The notes beneath the pieces are model-generated. The model did not search any database. It was not told the origin of the DNA and was given only the letters and a program-made list of their open reading frames with translations. Of a stretch of 64,000 nt of DNA, positions 11,242 through 21,803 are shown in pieces. The position numbers and the translations under genes were made by a program. The DNA is from Gnetum montanum (lineage: Eukaryota > Streptophyta > Gnetopsida > Gnetales > Gnetaceae): contig MNCI01011934.1 in assembly GCA_015680685.1 (NCBI GenBank), positions 1 through 64,000 of the forward strand, given 5' to 3'. Each line of letters begins with the position of its first letter. The stretch's first letter is position 1.

Positions 11242-11880
11242 AGAAATCTATGAAGATACCTTGCCTTATCATTAACATGATAGAAAGGGATTTCTTTTGG
11301 GTGACTTGCCACCATTACGAGAGGACAATGATATAAATGAGATCCTATCACTTAAAACATTAGAAGGTGTACCAAATTTTGATGACATATCCATTGAATG
11401 TATTTCTAGAGAAGTTATGTGCGATAACTTACAAACACTTAGACCTGTTAGACCTAAGATTGAAACTGGATGAAAGAAGAACTTGATGAACTTTTAGAAT
11501 CTAAAATTATTCATCTTATGAAACATTCAAGTTGGACATCAAATTTAGTGCTTGATAGAAAACGAATAAGTGAATTACGATTATGTCTTGATTTTCGTAA
11601 TCTTATTCATTGACAAATTGTTAAAATATGGTTTGACAAGAAATATGTAGGTAAAGTATTTAAAATAGAAGATCTAGTCCTTAAGAGAGATAGAGAATTT
11701 GATCAAACAAGTAGGCTTTCTCCTATGTTGTTAGGTTCATTTCAAGTTACAGATGCCATTGGCCCCAATGTTCACAAAATTTCTAATTTGCAAGGATATA
11801 AGTTACTTAGAAATTTTAGTGCATTTCATCTTAAGCATTTCCACTCAGGTGCCTCACATGGACACCTGATAAATCCTTAG
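11242..11880 (+). pseudogene. Element C RT start fused to integrase end (internal deletion)
   Basis: 11470-11610 reads MKEELDELLESKIIHLMKHS and LRLCLDFRNLI, the N-terminal edge of reverse transcriptase. Directly after it, from about 11630, come FKIEDLVLKRD, LLGSFQVTDAIGPNVHKI and FSAFHLKHFH, which are typical of the C-terminal tail of gypsy integrase. RT catalytic blocks, RNase H and the integrase core are absent, so a deletion of over 2 kb must join near 11615. The stop at 11878-11880 ends the polyprotein. Confidence 0.7.
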
Positions 11881-12038
11881 TTACATGTTTTCTTCCTCGT
11901 CACCATGCATTTCATTTGTATATAGTTGCATTTGCATATTTTCTTTATATTTCCATCATCTCTTTCTTTGGATATTGGTTTTTATTTTTATTTTTTCTTT
12001 TCATATGATTTTAATAATCATTATGGTCATTTGAGTTA

Positions 12039-12043
12039 TTAAG
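12039..12043. repeat. Likely target-site duplication, left (TTAAG), element B
   Basis: TTAAG precedes the B LTR edge, and CTAGG follows the other edge at 30998-31002. The two differ by two transitions, which is compatible with C-to-T decay. Confidence 0.4.
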
Positions 12044-12902
12044 TGATGAGTGGTGAGGTACCCCTATGCGCAACCATACAAATCACTAAGGCGTTTACAC
12101 ATGATCCAGTCAAATTCCATGGACCTATAGTTCTCTAGTACACTAGTTCTTCTAGGAAGTGAAATGGGCATTGGGAATGTTTGTTGTCTTTCCAACTACA
12201 CTTGTAAGACTCAAGGGTATGGTTTAAGTGTAATTAAGGTACATGATTTTTCTTATTTTATATTTTTTAAGTTTAGTCACCTACAAGAAGAATGAAAGGT
12301 AGAGTAATTTAAGATCTAGTTCATTTATGGTATAACTAGCCTAACACAAGTAACTACCCCACTTTCCTGGATACATCTTGAACACATATCGTGCTATTGG
12401 ACTACCAAAAATTAAGTATTATTGGGTTACCAAGTACTATATGTATGTTCGAAGTGGTCATGCTTGTGTTCATTAACTGTTGGAAAGTAATTGCTTAATT
12501 CAAATGCATTAAAGTAAAGTGCATTAAAAGAAACATTAATCTATTCTCAATGCTACAAGGATTGTCAAAAGAGTTTGTTTTATTCCTATCACACTGCTAC
12601 GCTCAGGTACATTAGTGTTCCAACAAAGAATCGTACACACTCAGACTCTTTTTGTGAGCACTTAGAAAATATTTTAACTTTGAAGAAAATAAACTACAAG
12701 AGCTTTGCTACTTTGATTGAAAACTAAAAACTAAAAACTAACTACCAAATCAAGAGCCTTGGTGCTATATTTATAGGCTAGAGTATACCCCTCAACATTG
12801 GATACCCGACGTTGCATTAAGATCCCGACGTCGAATACCTAACATTGCAACTCCGACATTGGATACCCAACGTTGGAGTAAATGAACAAATGCACTTCAT
12901 CA
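12044..12902 (-). repeat. 3' LTR of element B
   Basis: On the minus strand it runs from TGATGAAGTGCA (12902) to CACCACTCATCA (12044), 859 bases. U3 has a cluster of AACGTT and GACGTC palindromes with GGTATCC-type spacers (about 12795-12885), upstream of TATAAATA (12768-12775, minus). It aligns throughout with 30166-30997. Confidence 0.88.
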
Positions 12903-12984
12903 TACCTACAAAACTAAATGAGAACTTTTCCTTAAGTGAAGAAGAGGAGGAATAACTTCCTTACAAAATATTGGATAGGTATGG
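12903..12984 (-). other. Element B sequence between element D and the B 3' LTR
   Basis: An 82-base piece of the B 3' end including the polypurine-side sequence. It reads CTTAAGGAAAAG...GTAGGTA on the minus strand just before the LTR, comparable to CTCGAGGACGAG...GGGGGTA in E. Confidence 0.6.
12980..12984. repeat. Target-site duplication, left (TATGG), element D
   Basis: TATGG abuts the 5' LTR of D and is repeated exactly at 21799-21803 after its 3' LTR. Confidence 0.95.
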
Positions 12985-13840
12985 TGATGAATCATGATTC
13001 ATCAGGTTGCAATATCATACCCTTGATATCAGATCCACGATATCAGGTACGCGATATCGCAACCCAAATAAATATATTGGATACACAATATCGTGACTCC
13101 TGTGTGAGCCTATAAATACACATGTAGGTGCATGAGTGGAGTTAGTTTTGAAGTAGTTAGTTTTTTTCAATTAGTAGATAGAAGTTAGTTCATTTTTAGT
13201 TCTTCTCAACCCTTTCTCCTAGTGCATGCCCACAGTGTGATGACCGTAATTGTACGACATCCTTTATTTGAGTGTGACGTACTTGGACATGCACATGACC
13301 AGAAATAAACATCGAGATTACTTTATCATTACAGTGTTCACGTAGTTTAATTACTTAATTTTTATTATTATTAAACGCGGAATGGGTATGACTTAATCAC
13401 TAGCATCTACATGTGACTACTTGGTATCCCAGTAGTGTACTTGGGCCATGCGCTTGGTAATTCCAGTGGTAGTCATGCATGAGGCCTAATATGTGTATGG
13501 ATGATTAAGGAATGGATGCTCATCGCACTTAGGCTAGCTTAGATTCTCTTCCCCTATCTCCTCTTAGCTTAACTCTCTCTCCCTTTTCCTCCTAGCTTAG
13601 CTAAGATTATCTTCCATTGTCTTCAGGAGTAACATTAGTTTAGGAACACATCATACACCTCACTTTGGGCTAAACCATACATGACAAAGTAAATACTAGT
13701 CCAAGTGGGAAGATAGCAAACTACGATCAACAAGTAGCTATCTAGATACCACAACTAGCCCGTGTATGGAGTTTGACCGGATCATGCGTGAAACACTCAT
13801 ATTCATATGGTTGAGTGTAGGGGTACCTCACCACTCATCA
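12985..13840 (+). repeat. 5' LTR of element D
   Basis: Begins with the perfect 20-base palindrome TGATGAATCATGATTCATCA and ends CACTCATCA. U3 carries several GATATC modules (about 13015-13095), then TATAAATA at 13111-13118. Same length as the 3' copy. Differences are mostly transitions and are concentrated in the GATATC array. Confidence 0.95.
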
Positions 13841-13858
13841 TTAGCACTATTTCTGGGG
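13841..13858 (+). promoter_or_regulatory. Primer-binding site of element D (tRNA-Asp-like, decayed)
   Basis: TTAGCACTATTTCTGGGG aligns with TTAGCGTCATTGCCGGGG in B. The B version resembles the known plant gypsy PBS TGGCGCCGTTGCCGGGG, complementary to tRNA-Asp. The D copy has diverged mainly by transitions. Confidence 0.55.
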
Positions 13859-13973
13859 ATGATGCTCATTATTTAGATTAGTTACATCATACAAGATCAT
13901 TGTAACAAAGTATTAATGATACATATTTTTAGAAAGAAATAATTGCAAACAAGTCACACACAAAGTTACAACC

Positions 13974-15960
13974 ATGTCTCTCTCACAAGACTATGATAAT
14001 GCAACAACTAGTAGGGTAATTGATTGGAGAACCAAAAAATTATATAATGATGAAGATGAAGTTTGGAGTACCCAATCTGATGTAAGGGTTTCCTATGAAC
14101 ATAAATGAAGACAACATCGCCCCAACTCAAGAATGCATAATATACCTAATGATGATGAACCCCTACTGGCCACTACAAGCCTAATAAAAATACAAGAGGT
14201 TTTCGAATATCCTGCAGGCATCACAAGGATAGGCATCTACCCAAGCTTGACTTAAACAACTTTCCTAAGTTTTTAGGAGGCTATGATTTAGATCCCCAAC
14301 ATCATCTACAAGTGTTCCATGATGCCTGTGTATAGAATAACATTGATAATGGATGGAAAAAACTTAAGCTCTTTCCTATGACACTTGTTGGCCATGCAAA
14401 AGTATGGTATAGGTCCTTAAAACCAAAATCAATCCAATGTTGGCCAATAATGGTAGAACTCTTCAACAAAAGATATCAGAACTATGCAAGAGTATCAGCC
14501 TTGAGGAGACAAATCCAAGAATGGAAACAAGCACAACATGAACCCTTGGACATGGCCTTAAAAAGATATTATGCATTGTTAAACAATTTCCTAGGCCATG
14601 AGTTTTTGAGGAAAGGCTAATGTATCACATCATAGATGGACTCCATAATGAAACAAGGGAAACCTTAGGGATGTATGCCTGAGGTCAACTATAGAAGCTA
14701 CGGACCCATCAAGTCCAAGAGCTTATCAAGCGGGTAGCAAAAGAAGAAGGAGAAATGGCTAAATGGGAGAATGTTGAAAAATCTCAACAAGCCCAAAAAC
14801 CAACAAGGGCCCATGATTATGAAGAGCAGAAATCAACTCACCGCAAGGAGGTGGAACCATCTTTGCCAGTACTACAATCATTGCATGAATTTGAGCCAAA
14901 GATCAATAAGATGATGGAATGGATGCATGAAAAATGTGGAGAATATACCAATGCTATTAGAGGTAGAGTTATGAAAACCCAAGGAATAGGACAAAACACC
15001 TTCAAACAATCGGAAAGAGGGGTAGAAGATAATAAGAACTTAACTGCCAATCATATGTATCAATGTAACATTTGCTTGTACAATCACCCCAAGGGCCAAT
15101 GTCCAATCTTGTTACATTTACAGGAGCATTGGGGAAGAGTGTTACATCTAGAGTTCGTATAGAGATACTATGTTCGATCACAGTGGCAACAATCCCATTC
15201 ATGGGGGAGGCCATCCCCAAACTAGTTACACCCTTCATACCATCCGAACCTAAGTGCTTATCAAGTTCAACATCCTATTTCCCCAACTGGGTCACCATTC
15301 TCTATCTTGCCACATTATTATTATTCTCCTCAATACTATCAACCCATATCCTCTCCAACAGGACCACCACCACATGTACATTACACTTCTCAATTTCAAC
15401 ATTCTCATCATTCACATCGTTCTACATTGTCACCAGTTGCTTTAGAAGGATTTGCACCATAGCATCAACCCATGAATGTTACTTGTGCTTCTACTGTTAA
15501 TAGTAGTGGGAACCTTTTATAGCATCAATGGTGTCCCTTCTTTAGACACAACTGTAAGAAAGGACAACATAGTTCTGAGCCCATTGTATCCTCCAACCCA
15601 GCACAAGTTCAACACTATGGTGCATCTTCCTCCACAAACCCAATGCCTCGTGTTACTTTCTCAGGGCCACCAATCAATACTCCAACAACCATACGGCCTA
15701 ATGAATATCGCCACGTAGGGAGACATATTGATCCTTGCATACCATCTTATGATTGCAAGTACCATAATGGGTCAACTCCTTATACATTAACCATATCTTA
15801 TAACTTTCCCTACTATGTCAACTCTAATCAAGTGTGTGAACTCCAATGGGGTAAGTATGACCAAGTCGCAATATTTCCAACATGCAAGGATCCCAACCTT
15901 CCATTTATTAATTCTAGCCATGCTCAACCATTTAGCTATGGAGGGTATCCTTCATTCTAA
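13974..15960 (+). pseudogene. Element D gag (broken)
   Basis: The start is ATG at 13974, the first ATG after the PBS leader; element B has a similar MS-S start. The retrotransposon gag domain spans about 14240-14620: LDLNNFPKFLGGYDLDPQ, then KLKLFPMTLVGHAKVWY and WPIMVELFNKRYQNYARVS. A basic, Q-rich region with a CNICLYNHPKGQC zinc knuckle (about 15065-15105) follows. Spacing is CX2CX3HX4C, one residue shorter than the standard CCHC. The tail is rich in P, Q, H and Y and ends PFSYGGYPSF at 15960. Several stops and frameshifts (first near 14106) disable it. Gag would form the particle shell and bind RNA. No protease follows; a T-rich spacer starts within 50 bases, marking the pol deletion. Confidence 0.82.
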
Positions 15961-17280
15961 CAACAACAGAATTAATATATGTTTTTCCTTTTCTTTAATT
16001 TTACAATTTTTTGTTTTCCAATTTTTGATCTTTCAGATTATTGTTTTATCTTTTTGTTTTTTTGTTTTTTTGTTTTTTTTTTGTTTTTTTTTTCCTTTTT
16101 ATGAGTAATCTCATCTAGGAATAAAACACTTATGTGAATCGTTGGTTAAGGTGTTATTTTATGCTATCAAGTCTCAAGTGGCTCATTATGTGAACGGCAA
16201 GCCCATAACATCCACCCACACATTCTATTAATAAGGGGTTCTACCTTGGGTACAATGATATTCCTAATCATTAAAACTTAAAGTAACCTTATGTTTATTA
16301 TACCTAGAATGAAGAAGGATGGACCAAGAGGGAATGGTTAAGGTGTGACATTAAGGGGACTTATGGATTCTCTTTGGTGACATCTATAGGAGTTATCATG
16401 CAGCTTGGTTGTACTAAGATCCTTGTAAATCTAATGAAAAATGGGAGTAAGAGTAATCAAAAGGCACTCAACCAGAAAATAATAATAATGCAATTATAGG
16501 GGATCCCACTGGAAAGACATGCACCCATGCTTGAAGGTAGGCAGCTTCTCTGGATTAAGCAATACATAAAAAAAATAAGTGCCACAAAAAAATCACTCCT
16601 TCCTTGAACAATATGCCAAGTGATTGTATGCCTTGTTGACATGATGCTCTCATGGTTGTCTATCATTAGGATGACACAATGTGATATCACTGATCAAAGG
16701 AATGGACTTGGTCTTCATTTTGGAGTGATGGGCTATGACACACTAATCATGCCTTACACGCCAGATTCATTGTGCCTTGCATCAGTTACCTCATGTCCTA
16801 ATATCTGCAATCCCTTCTATGATTCAGCTCACCTCACTATTCGTGTAGTTATGACTCATGACTTGGGTAGCATGGGATTCATATCTCATCACAGTGATAT
16901 CTACATGTGTGTTTTTTTTGAAATTGGTGTAGATTACATTTAACCCTTCTAGTGCCTACGGATACTTTAAGGTGTGGTTATGCAAGGGCATTATAGGTTG
17001 GCACCTTCTTTGGGAAGGACCCACTTGCGTAACCCTTGTAATTGGCACTCATAACACATCCCCTGCACATCATCTTATACCCTTCAAGTCTTACCAACGT
17101 TCTTCTTTCCCTTATCATCCTTCCAATTCAAACGTTCCTATGAGCCAACACATGTCCTTTTTTCTCATAGTCTTCATGGCTTTCATTGTCAAATTTTACA
17201 CCATTATACTTTTTGTGCCTTCAAGACTAGTTTATATTACCCTGGACCCTTCACATTGATCTAAAGTCCTCAATTTATAC
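15961..17280 (+). other. Post-pol spacer of element D
   Basis: Begins with a T-rich tract (about 15985-16100) like those after integrase in B and E. It contains ACATCCACCCACACAT (about 16209-16224), matching ACATCCACCCATCCAT-type sequence in the B spacer and CATCCACC in E. No gene is supported. Open frames such as 16620-16943 show no known domain. Confidence 0.6.
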
Positions 17281-17319
17281 CTTGGAGTTTCAAAAATTTA
17301 TAAATTTTTCTAAGTACCC

Positions 17320-17392
17320 TATTCTCGAAAGGCCGCGATATCAAGTCCCCACCATAGGATACACGATATCGCGTCCACAAAACTATATATAT
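17320..17392 (+). promoter_or_regulatory. Internal promoter of ORF2-D with GATATC modules
   Basis: GCGATATCAAG and CACGATATCGCG lie just upstream of CTATATATATGG (TATA at about 17384-17391). The same GATATC core fills the U3 of D's own LTRs ahead of TATAAATA. This suggests a second U3-like promoter driving the downstream ORF2. Motif evidence only; no transcript data. Confidence 0.6.
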
Positions 17393-17401
17393 GGACCTCG
17401 A

Positions 17402-17464
17402 CCCCCCCCCCCCCCCCCCCCCCCCACCCACCNNNNNNNNNNNNNNNNNNNNNNNNNNNNNNNN
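17402..17464. other. Poly-C run and assembly gap
   Basis: A run of 24 C, a few more C/A bases, then N at 17433-17464. It lies within the ORF2-D leader, so the leader sequence is incomplete. The gap is probably a sequencing difficulty. Confidence 0.9.
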
Positions 17465-17500
17465 TGTAAATGTCAACATCATTTGCAACTATTCATGCAG

Positions 17501-17951
17501 GTGAGTTTTTCAAATTTTCTTCTACAACTTGTGATTGTGCATCTCTTGTTCAAATAATCATAACTCACTTGCTAGCACTCCAATTTTCATTCCATCTGAA
17601 CCTACTTGAACCTGGAGTGTTCAGCTTAGTCATGGGGGAAGGGTACATGCTGAATTGCACATAAATTTTTTGAAATTCGTCATCACCCAAAGGACATTAT
17701 CAAAGGTAATTAGTTATAAAAATAATAAACATGTGCCAAAAACAATTTCATCTCCTTATCTATACCAAGAAATTAAACTTTGAAACCGCCTAAGCAAAGT
17801 GGGCCAAATATTAAAACTTTTTGGGGATATTTCCATAAAAATTTATAACTTTAAATCACACAGAATAAAAAAAATTTATTAAGGCAAGGAGTAAGGTATA
17901 ACTTAACTTTGGTAAGCAACCTTACTAATGATTGGCCCTGTGTGATTACAG
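17501..17951 (+). other. Leader intron of ORF2-D
   Basis: Donor CAG/GTGAGT at 17501 and acceptor TGTGATTACAG at 17951 both fit the plant consensus. The acceptor is immediately followed by ATGGCC, the ORF2 start. 451 bases, AT-rich. Matching donors occur at the same place in A and E. Confidence 0.7.
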
Positions 17952-20747
17952 ATGGCCCCAAAGCATGAACAACAAGAAGGTTCCTCTCAAGGTGCATCTA
18001 AGCGAGCTAGAAGAGGTACAGAATAGGTGTCTACCAAACAACATACCGAGCAGGAGGCATAGTCCTTCAGTATCCATCAAGAGACTTCTACTACTATACA
18101 ATTGGGGCAGGCAGAAGGAGGAGCTACTACAGCACCTAAATAAGGACAATGCCTCACATTGTCCCTAGAGTGTGTTTAGGGCATCTGTGAAAGGTCCACA
18201 TCAACTGCAATGATTGTCGAATTAAACTTTGGATCCTTCAAAAAATTCACTCTTGAGGTTGTCAAGGACCAACTCAAAGGATCCCCATTATGGCCTATCC
18301 TCTTTGAAAATAGTGCCTATACTTGGGAGAAACGTACCAGTTTTGGCACAATAAGGAACAAGGCACCACAGTTGACATTTGTGGCATGTCTATCAATTTT
18401 TCTTCCAATGCCATTTTGGAAGTGTTAAACCTTCTGAATACAAGGCTGAAGGTTGCTCAACTATCCACTTGCTCTAATGCTAATGCGCAAAAGGTTTGGT
18501 TGGATAGGGCGTATGGTAAGGAAGATAAGATAAATGGAGAATTAACGTTGGAAGAGAGAATCTACTTCAAGATTAGTACATATCACACATTCCCCATAAA
18601 AGGATTAAATATAATTTCAACATATGTGGCAAGAGGAAGTACGATATTGATGGGAAAGGTTAATGCTAATCTACCCCATCTATATCTCATGGAGATCTTA
18701 AGGTGGTTCAAAGAATGCAAGACAGGGAAGTTCGCGTTGCCTTTCCCTTGTCTCATCTGGAAGCTGTGCAAGTGTGCTGGAATTCTGGGGTACACCAATG
18801 ATGTTTCCAAAAGAGCCCAAAATGCTTCATTCATTGAACTGTTGAAGCCACCAACTCCAAGGAAAAGTGCTAGTGAGACATTAGATCCAGAGCCAGAACA
18901 AGAGCAAGAACAAATGGTGGGGCCCACTACAAGTCAAATTGCAGGGCCTAACCAACTTCCAAGCATAGGGCCCAGTAGAAAAAAAGAAGTAGGGCCCAAC
19001 ACAAGCTAGCAACCACGCCACTGCTGCAAGATTACCAATTGTCGATGAGCCACCTTAGGGCCATCGCTGAAACGATCAGTTGGGGGAGTCGTGATAATGC
19101 TAATCTTTTCCATGTCATCGATGATACTATACAGCCCACTGTCTCTATAGATCATGCATGAGGAGAGTTGTCCATTCAGATAGGAGGAGGGGAGACTGAT
19201 TAGTCACAACAGATTTCAGGGAACACTGCATCCTTTCAGGTGCAACTCGAGACTGGTGAAGGGGCCACAGTGGTGATCATGCAGCACTAAGATGTAGTAG
19301 GAGCTATAAAAGTGGTCGTAGACGACATCAAATAATCCTTCAACATCCCTGTTGTGCCACCCACAAACTTCACAAGAGCACGTGATGCTCAAACATTAGT
19401 CGATCCCTCGATGACTCCTATAGAGCATGAGGATGTGCTCGATCGGTTGCTGCAAACAGGACAAGTAATGACATCCTTGTTTGACATCCTATAATATGTC
19501 ATGGTAGCACAATTAGACCTCATCTCTACCAAGGGAAAGCTGGTCATGGCAGAGATCAGGGTCGAGCACACAGAAGCATAGTTAGCAAAACTTCAAAAGA
19601 GGCTTGTAACCTTGCAAGTTGCACAGTGGAACCCCTCTCAATTCGTTCCTGCAGACCAGCTAGACACCTTTAGGACTGAGTAACTCAATAAATTGTTGGC
19701 AGACAATAAAAGAGTGGTAGAGGAGAAAGAGAAGGCTGACTGGGATGCCTCCAAGGCACAAGCGCAAACCTACGTGCACACCAAGGCACTCAGAGCCTTA
19801 CAAGAGGAGAATAAATAGCTTGTTGTTGAAAATCTTCGATTAACTGCTGTGGAGAAATAGAATAATGCTCTCGAAGAAAACTTTCAACAACTATGAGAAT
19901 AATTGACCAAGGTCAATCAAGATATGAACTATTTGGCTAGAGAAAATTGAACCCTCTCAATGGAGGAGGTACATGTAATCCATCAGAAGATAGCCATCGA
20001 AATAAGCACATGGCAAAACAAGGCCAAGCAGCACAAAAAGTTAAAGGAGCATTTTTGAGACCAGGTGGGAATGTACAAGTAAGTCATCGAGAAGGAGATT
20101 CATATGGCCAAGACCCACATCAATGCTTTCAGTGCTTAACACACTAATTGGCAGGCCATATTAGACACATATGCATTTTTCCACTAGGCAGAACTTAAAA
20201 GCTGAGACCTGCAAATTCAAGACCTCATAGAGTACATGGAATTGGCAAACCTGCAATATGCCAATCTAGCCATGTTGACAGCAAGGCACTCAAGGATAGA
20301 GCTCGAGGGGCAAGTAGCTACCACCTATGCCAAATATGAAGCAGAATTTGTGGAGCACAAGAAAACGTTACAGAAGCTAGAAGTCACAAATTTTGACTAG
20401 AGGTGGTTAAACCAAGCTACAAAGGACAAAAAGATGTCACAGTAGACTTGGCTCAATGGCTTACAAATTTTTAGGAATACAAGGACAAAACTAGAGCCTA
20501 CAAGAAGGAACGACGGTTGTTTGCGACCTAGTATATCAAAGCAAACAAAATGTTTTCGCAACTACCATGCCCATGGGAGGTGCTGACTCCATCAAACATT
20601 GGAGCATCAACATGAATGACATAGGATCCCCAAACGGAAGAGGAAAATCTCAAGGCACTACTTCAACGTCTTCAAATTCTAAGACCTGGAGCACAAGATA
20701 AGGGGAAGCAACCCATGGAGGAGCCATCGCGATTGGGAACCACATGA
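17952..20747 (+). pseudogene. ORF2-D, plant-transposon-like domain plus coiled coil
   Basis: The start ATG abuts the intron acceptor. The encoded protein begins MAPKHEQQEGSS and ends KQPMEEPSRLGTT. The N-terminal third (best frame 18323-19009) has YHTFPIKGLNIISTYVARGS and LPFPCLIWKLCKCAGI. That pattern recalls the 'putative plant transposon protein' domain found with plant LTR elements (from memory, not searched). An acidic, Q-rich hinge (EPEQEQEQ) follows. The C-terminal half reads as long heptad-rich helix: EISTWQNKAKQHKKLKEHF, MELANLQYANLAMLTARHS, VATTYAKYEAEFVEHKK. No signal peptide or membrane segment is seen. Frameshifts and stops disable it. Copies A and E have the same length and order. 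Function is unknown; a structural or Gag-like partner role is a guess. Confidence 0.78.
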
Positions 20748-20942
20748 GTTCAACAAAATTTTGTAATTTTGTGATTTTGCATTTTTTTTGGTGTTGTGTC
20801 CCAATTTTTTTCTATTGAGTTCTCTACTGCAGCATGAATAAATTCCCTATCAGTTAATAATCCTATACCTATCCACAATGTAAGAAATGGAGCTTGTTCT
20901 CATTTTAACTCAAGGACAAGTTTTCATTCAATCATGAGGGTA
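20748..20942 (+). other. ORF2-D 3' untranslated region and polypurine tract
   Basis: Contains TTGTGTCCCAATTTTTT, matching CTTGTGCCCAATTTTAG after ORF2-A. It then has ACTCAAGGACAAGTTTTC and ATGAGGG (20934-20940), which serves as the polypurine side of the 3' LTR. Confidence 0.6.
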
Positions 20943-21798
20943 TGATGAATCATGATTCATCATGCTATGATATCAAACCCCTGATATCATATCCATGATA
21001 TCGAGTACGCGATATCGTAGCTCAAATCACGATATCGAATACATGATATTGTGACTCCTGTGTGAGCCTATAAATACACATGTAGGCGCACAAGAGGACT
21101 CAATTTTCAAGTAGTTAGTTTTTTTCAGTCAGTAGATAGAAGTTAGTTCATTTTTAGTTCTTCTCAACCCTTTCTCCTAGTGCATGCCCTCAGTGTGATG
21201 ATTGTAATTGTACGGCATCCTTTATTTGAGTATGACATACTTGGACATGCACGTGATCAAAAATAAAGATTGAGATTATTTCATCATTGCAGCATTCACT
21301 TAGTTTAATTACTTAATTTTTATTATTATTAAATCCAAAATGAGTACGACTTAATCACGAGCATCTACATGTGACTACTTGGTATCCCAGTAGTGTACTT
21401 GGGCCATGTGCTTGGTAATCCCAGTGGTAGTCATGCACAAGGCCTGAGATGTGTATGGATGATTAAGGAATGGATGCTCATCGCACTTAGGCTAGCTTAG
21501 ATTCTCTTCCCCTATCTCCTCTTAGCTTAACTCTCTCTCCCTTTTCCTCCTAGCTTAGCTAAGAGTATCTTCCATTGCCTTCAGGAGTAGCATTAGTTTA
21601 GGAACACATCATACACCTCACTCTAAACTAAACTATACGTGATAAAGCAAATACTAGTCTAGGTGGGAAGACAGCAAACTGTGATCAACGAGTAACTATC
21701 TAGATACCACAACTAGCCCGTCTGCGGAGTTTGACTGGATCATGCATGAAACGCTCGTATTCGTATGGTTGGGTGTATGGGTACCTCGTCACTCATCA
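20943..21798 (+). repeat. 3' LTR of element D
   Basis: 856 bases, same length as the 5' LTR, with TATAAATA at 21069-21076 and GATATC modules at about 20960-21050. Starts with the same 20-base palindrome and ends CACTCATCA. Confidence 0.95.
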
Positions 21799-21803
21799 TA
21801 TGG
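21799..21803. repeat. Target-site duplication, right (TATGG), element D
   Basis: Exact match to 12980-12984. Confidence 0.95.

Larger units (their letters stand above)
12985..21798 (+). mobile_element. Element D: non-autonomous LTR retrotransposon, gag plus ORF2, no pol
   Basis: Two direct LTRs of equal length (856 bases) with TGATGA/TCATCA ends and an exact 5-base target duplication define an 8814-base element. The interior holds a PBS, a broken gag (13974-15960), a T-rich spacer, an internal promoter with a leader intron and ORF2 (17952-20747). No protease, RT or integrase is present in any frame. The gag aligns block by block with the gag of B, and the LTR 3' ends are also alike, so D is a pol-less derivative of the same family. 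It would need enzymes from a relative such as E. Confidence 0.92.

Noticed and set aside
12985-21798. Reading element D as a fragment of B
   Set aside because: D has opposite orientation, its own equal LTR pair and an exact TSD inside B.
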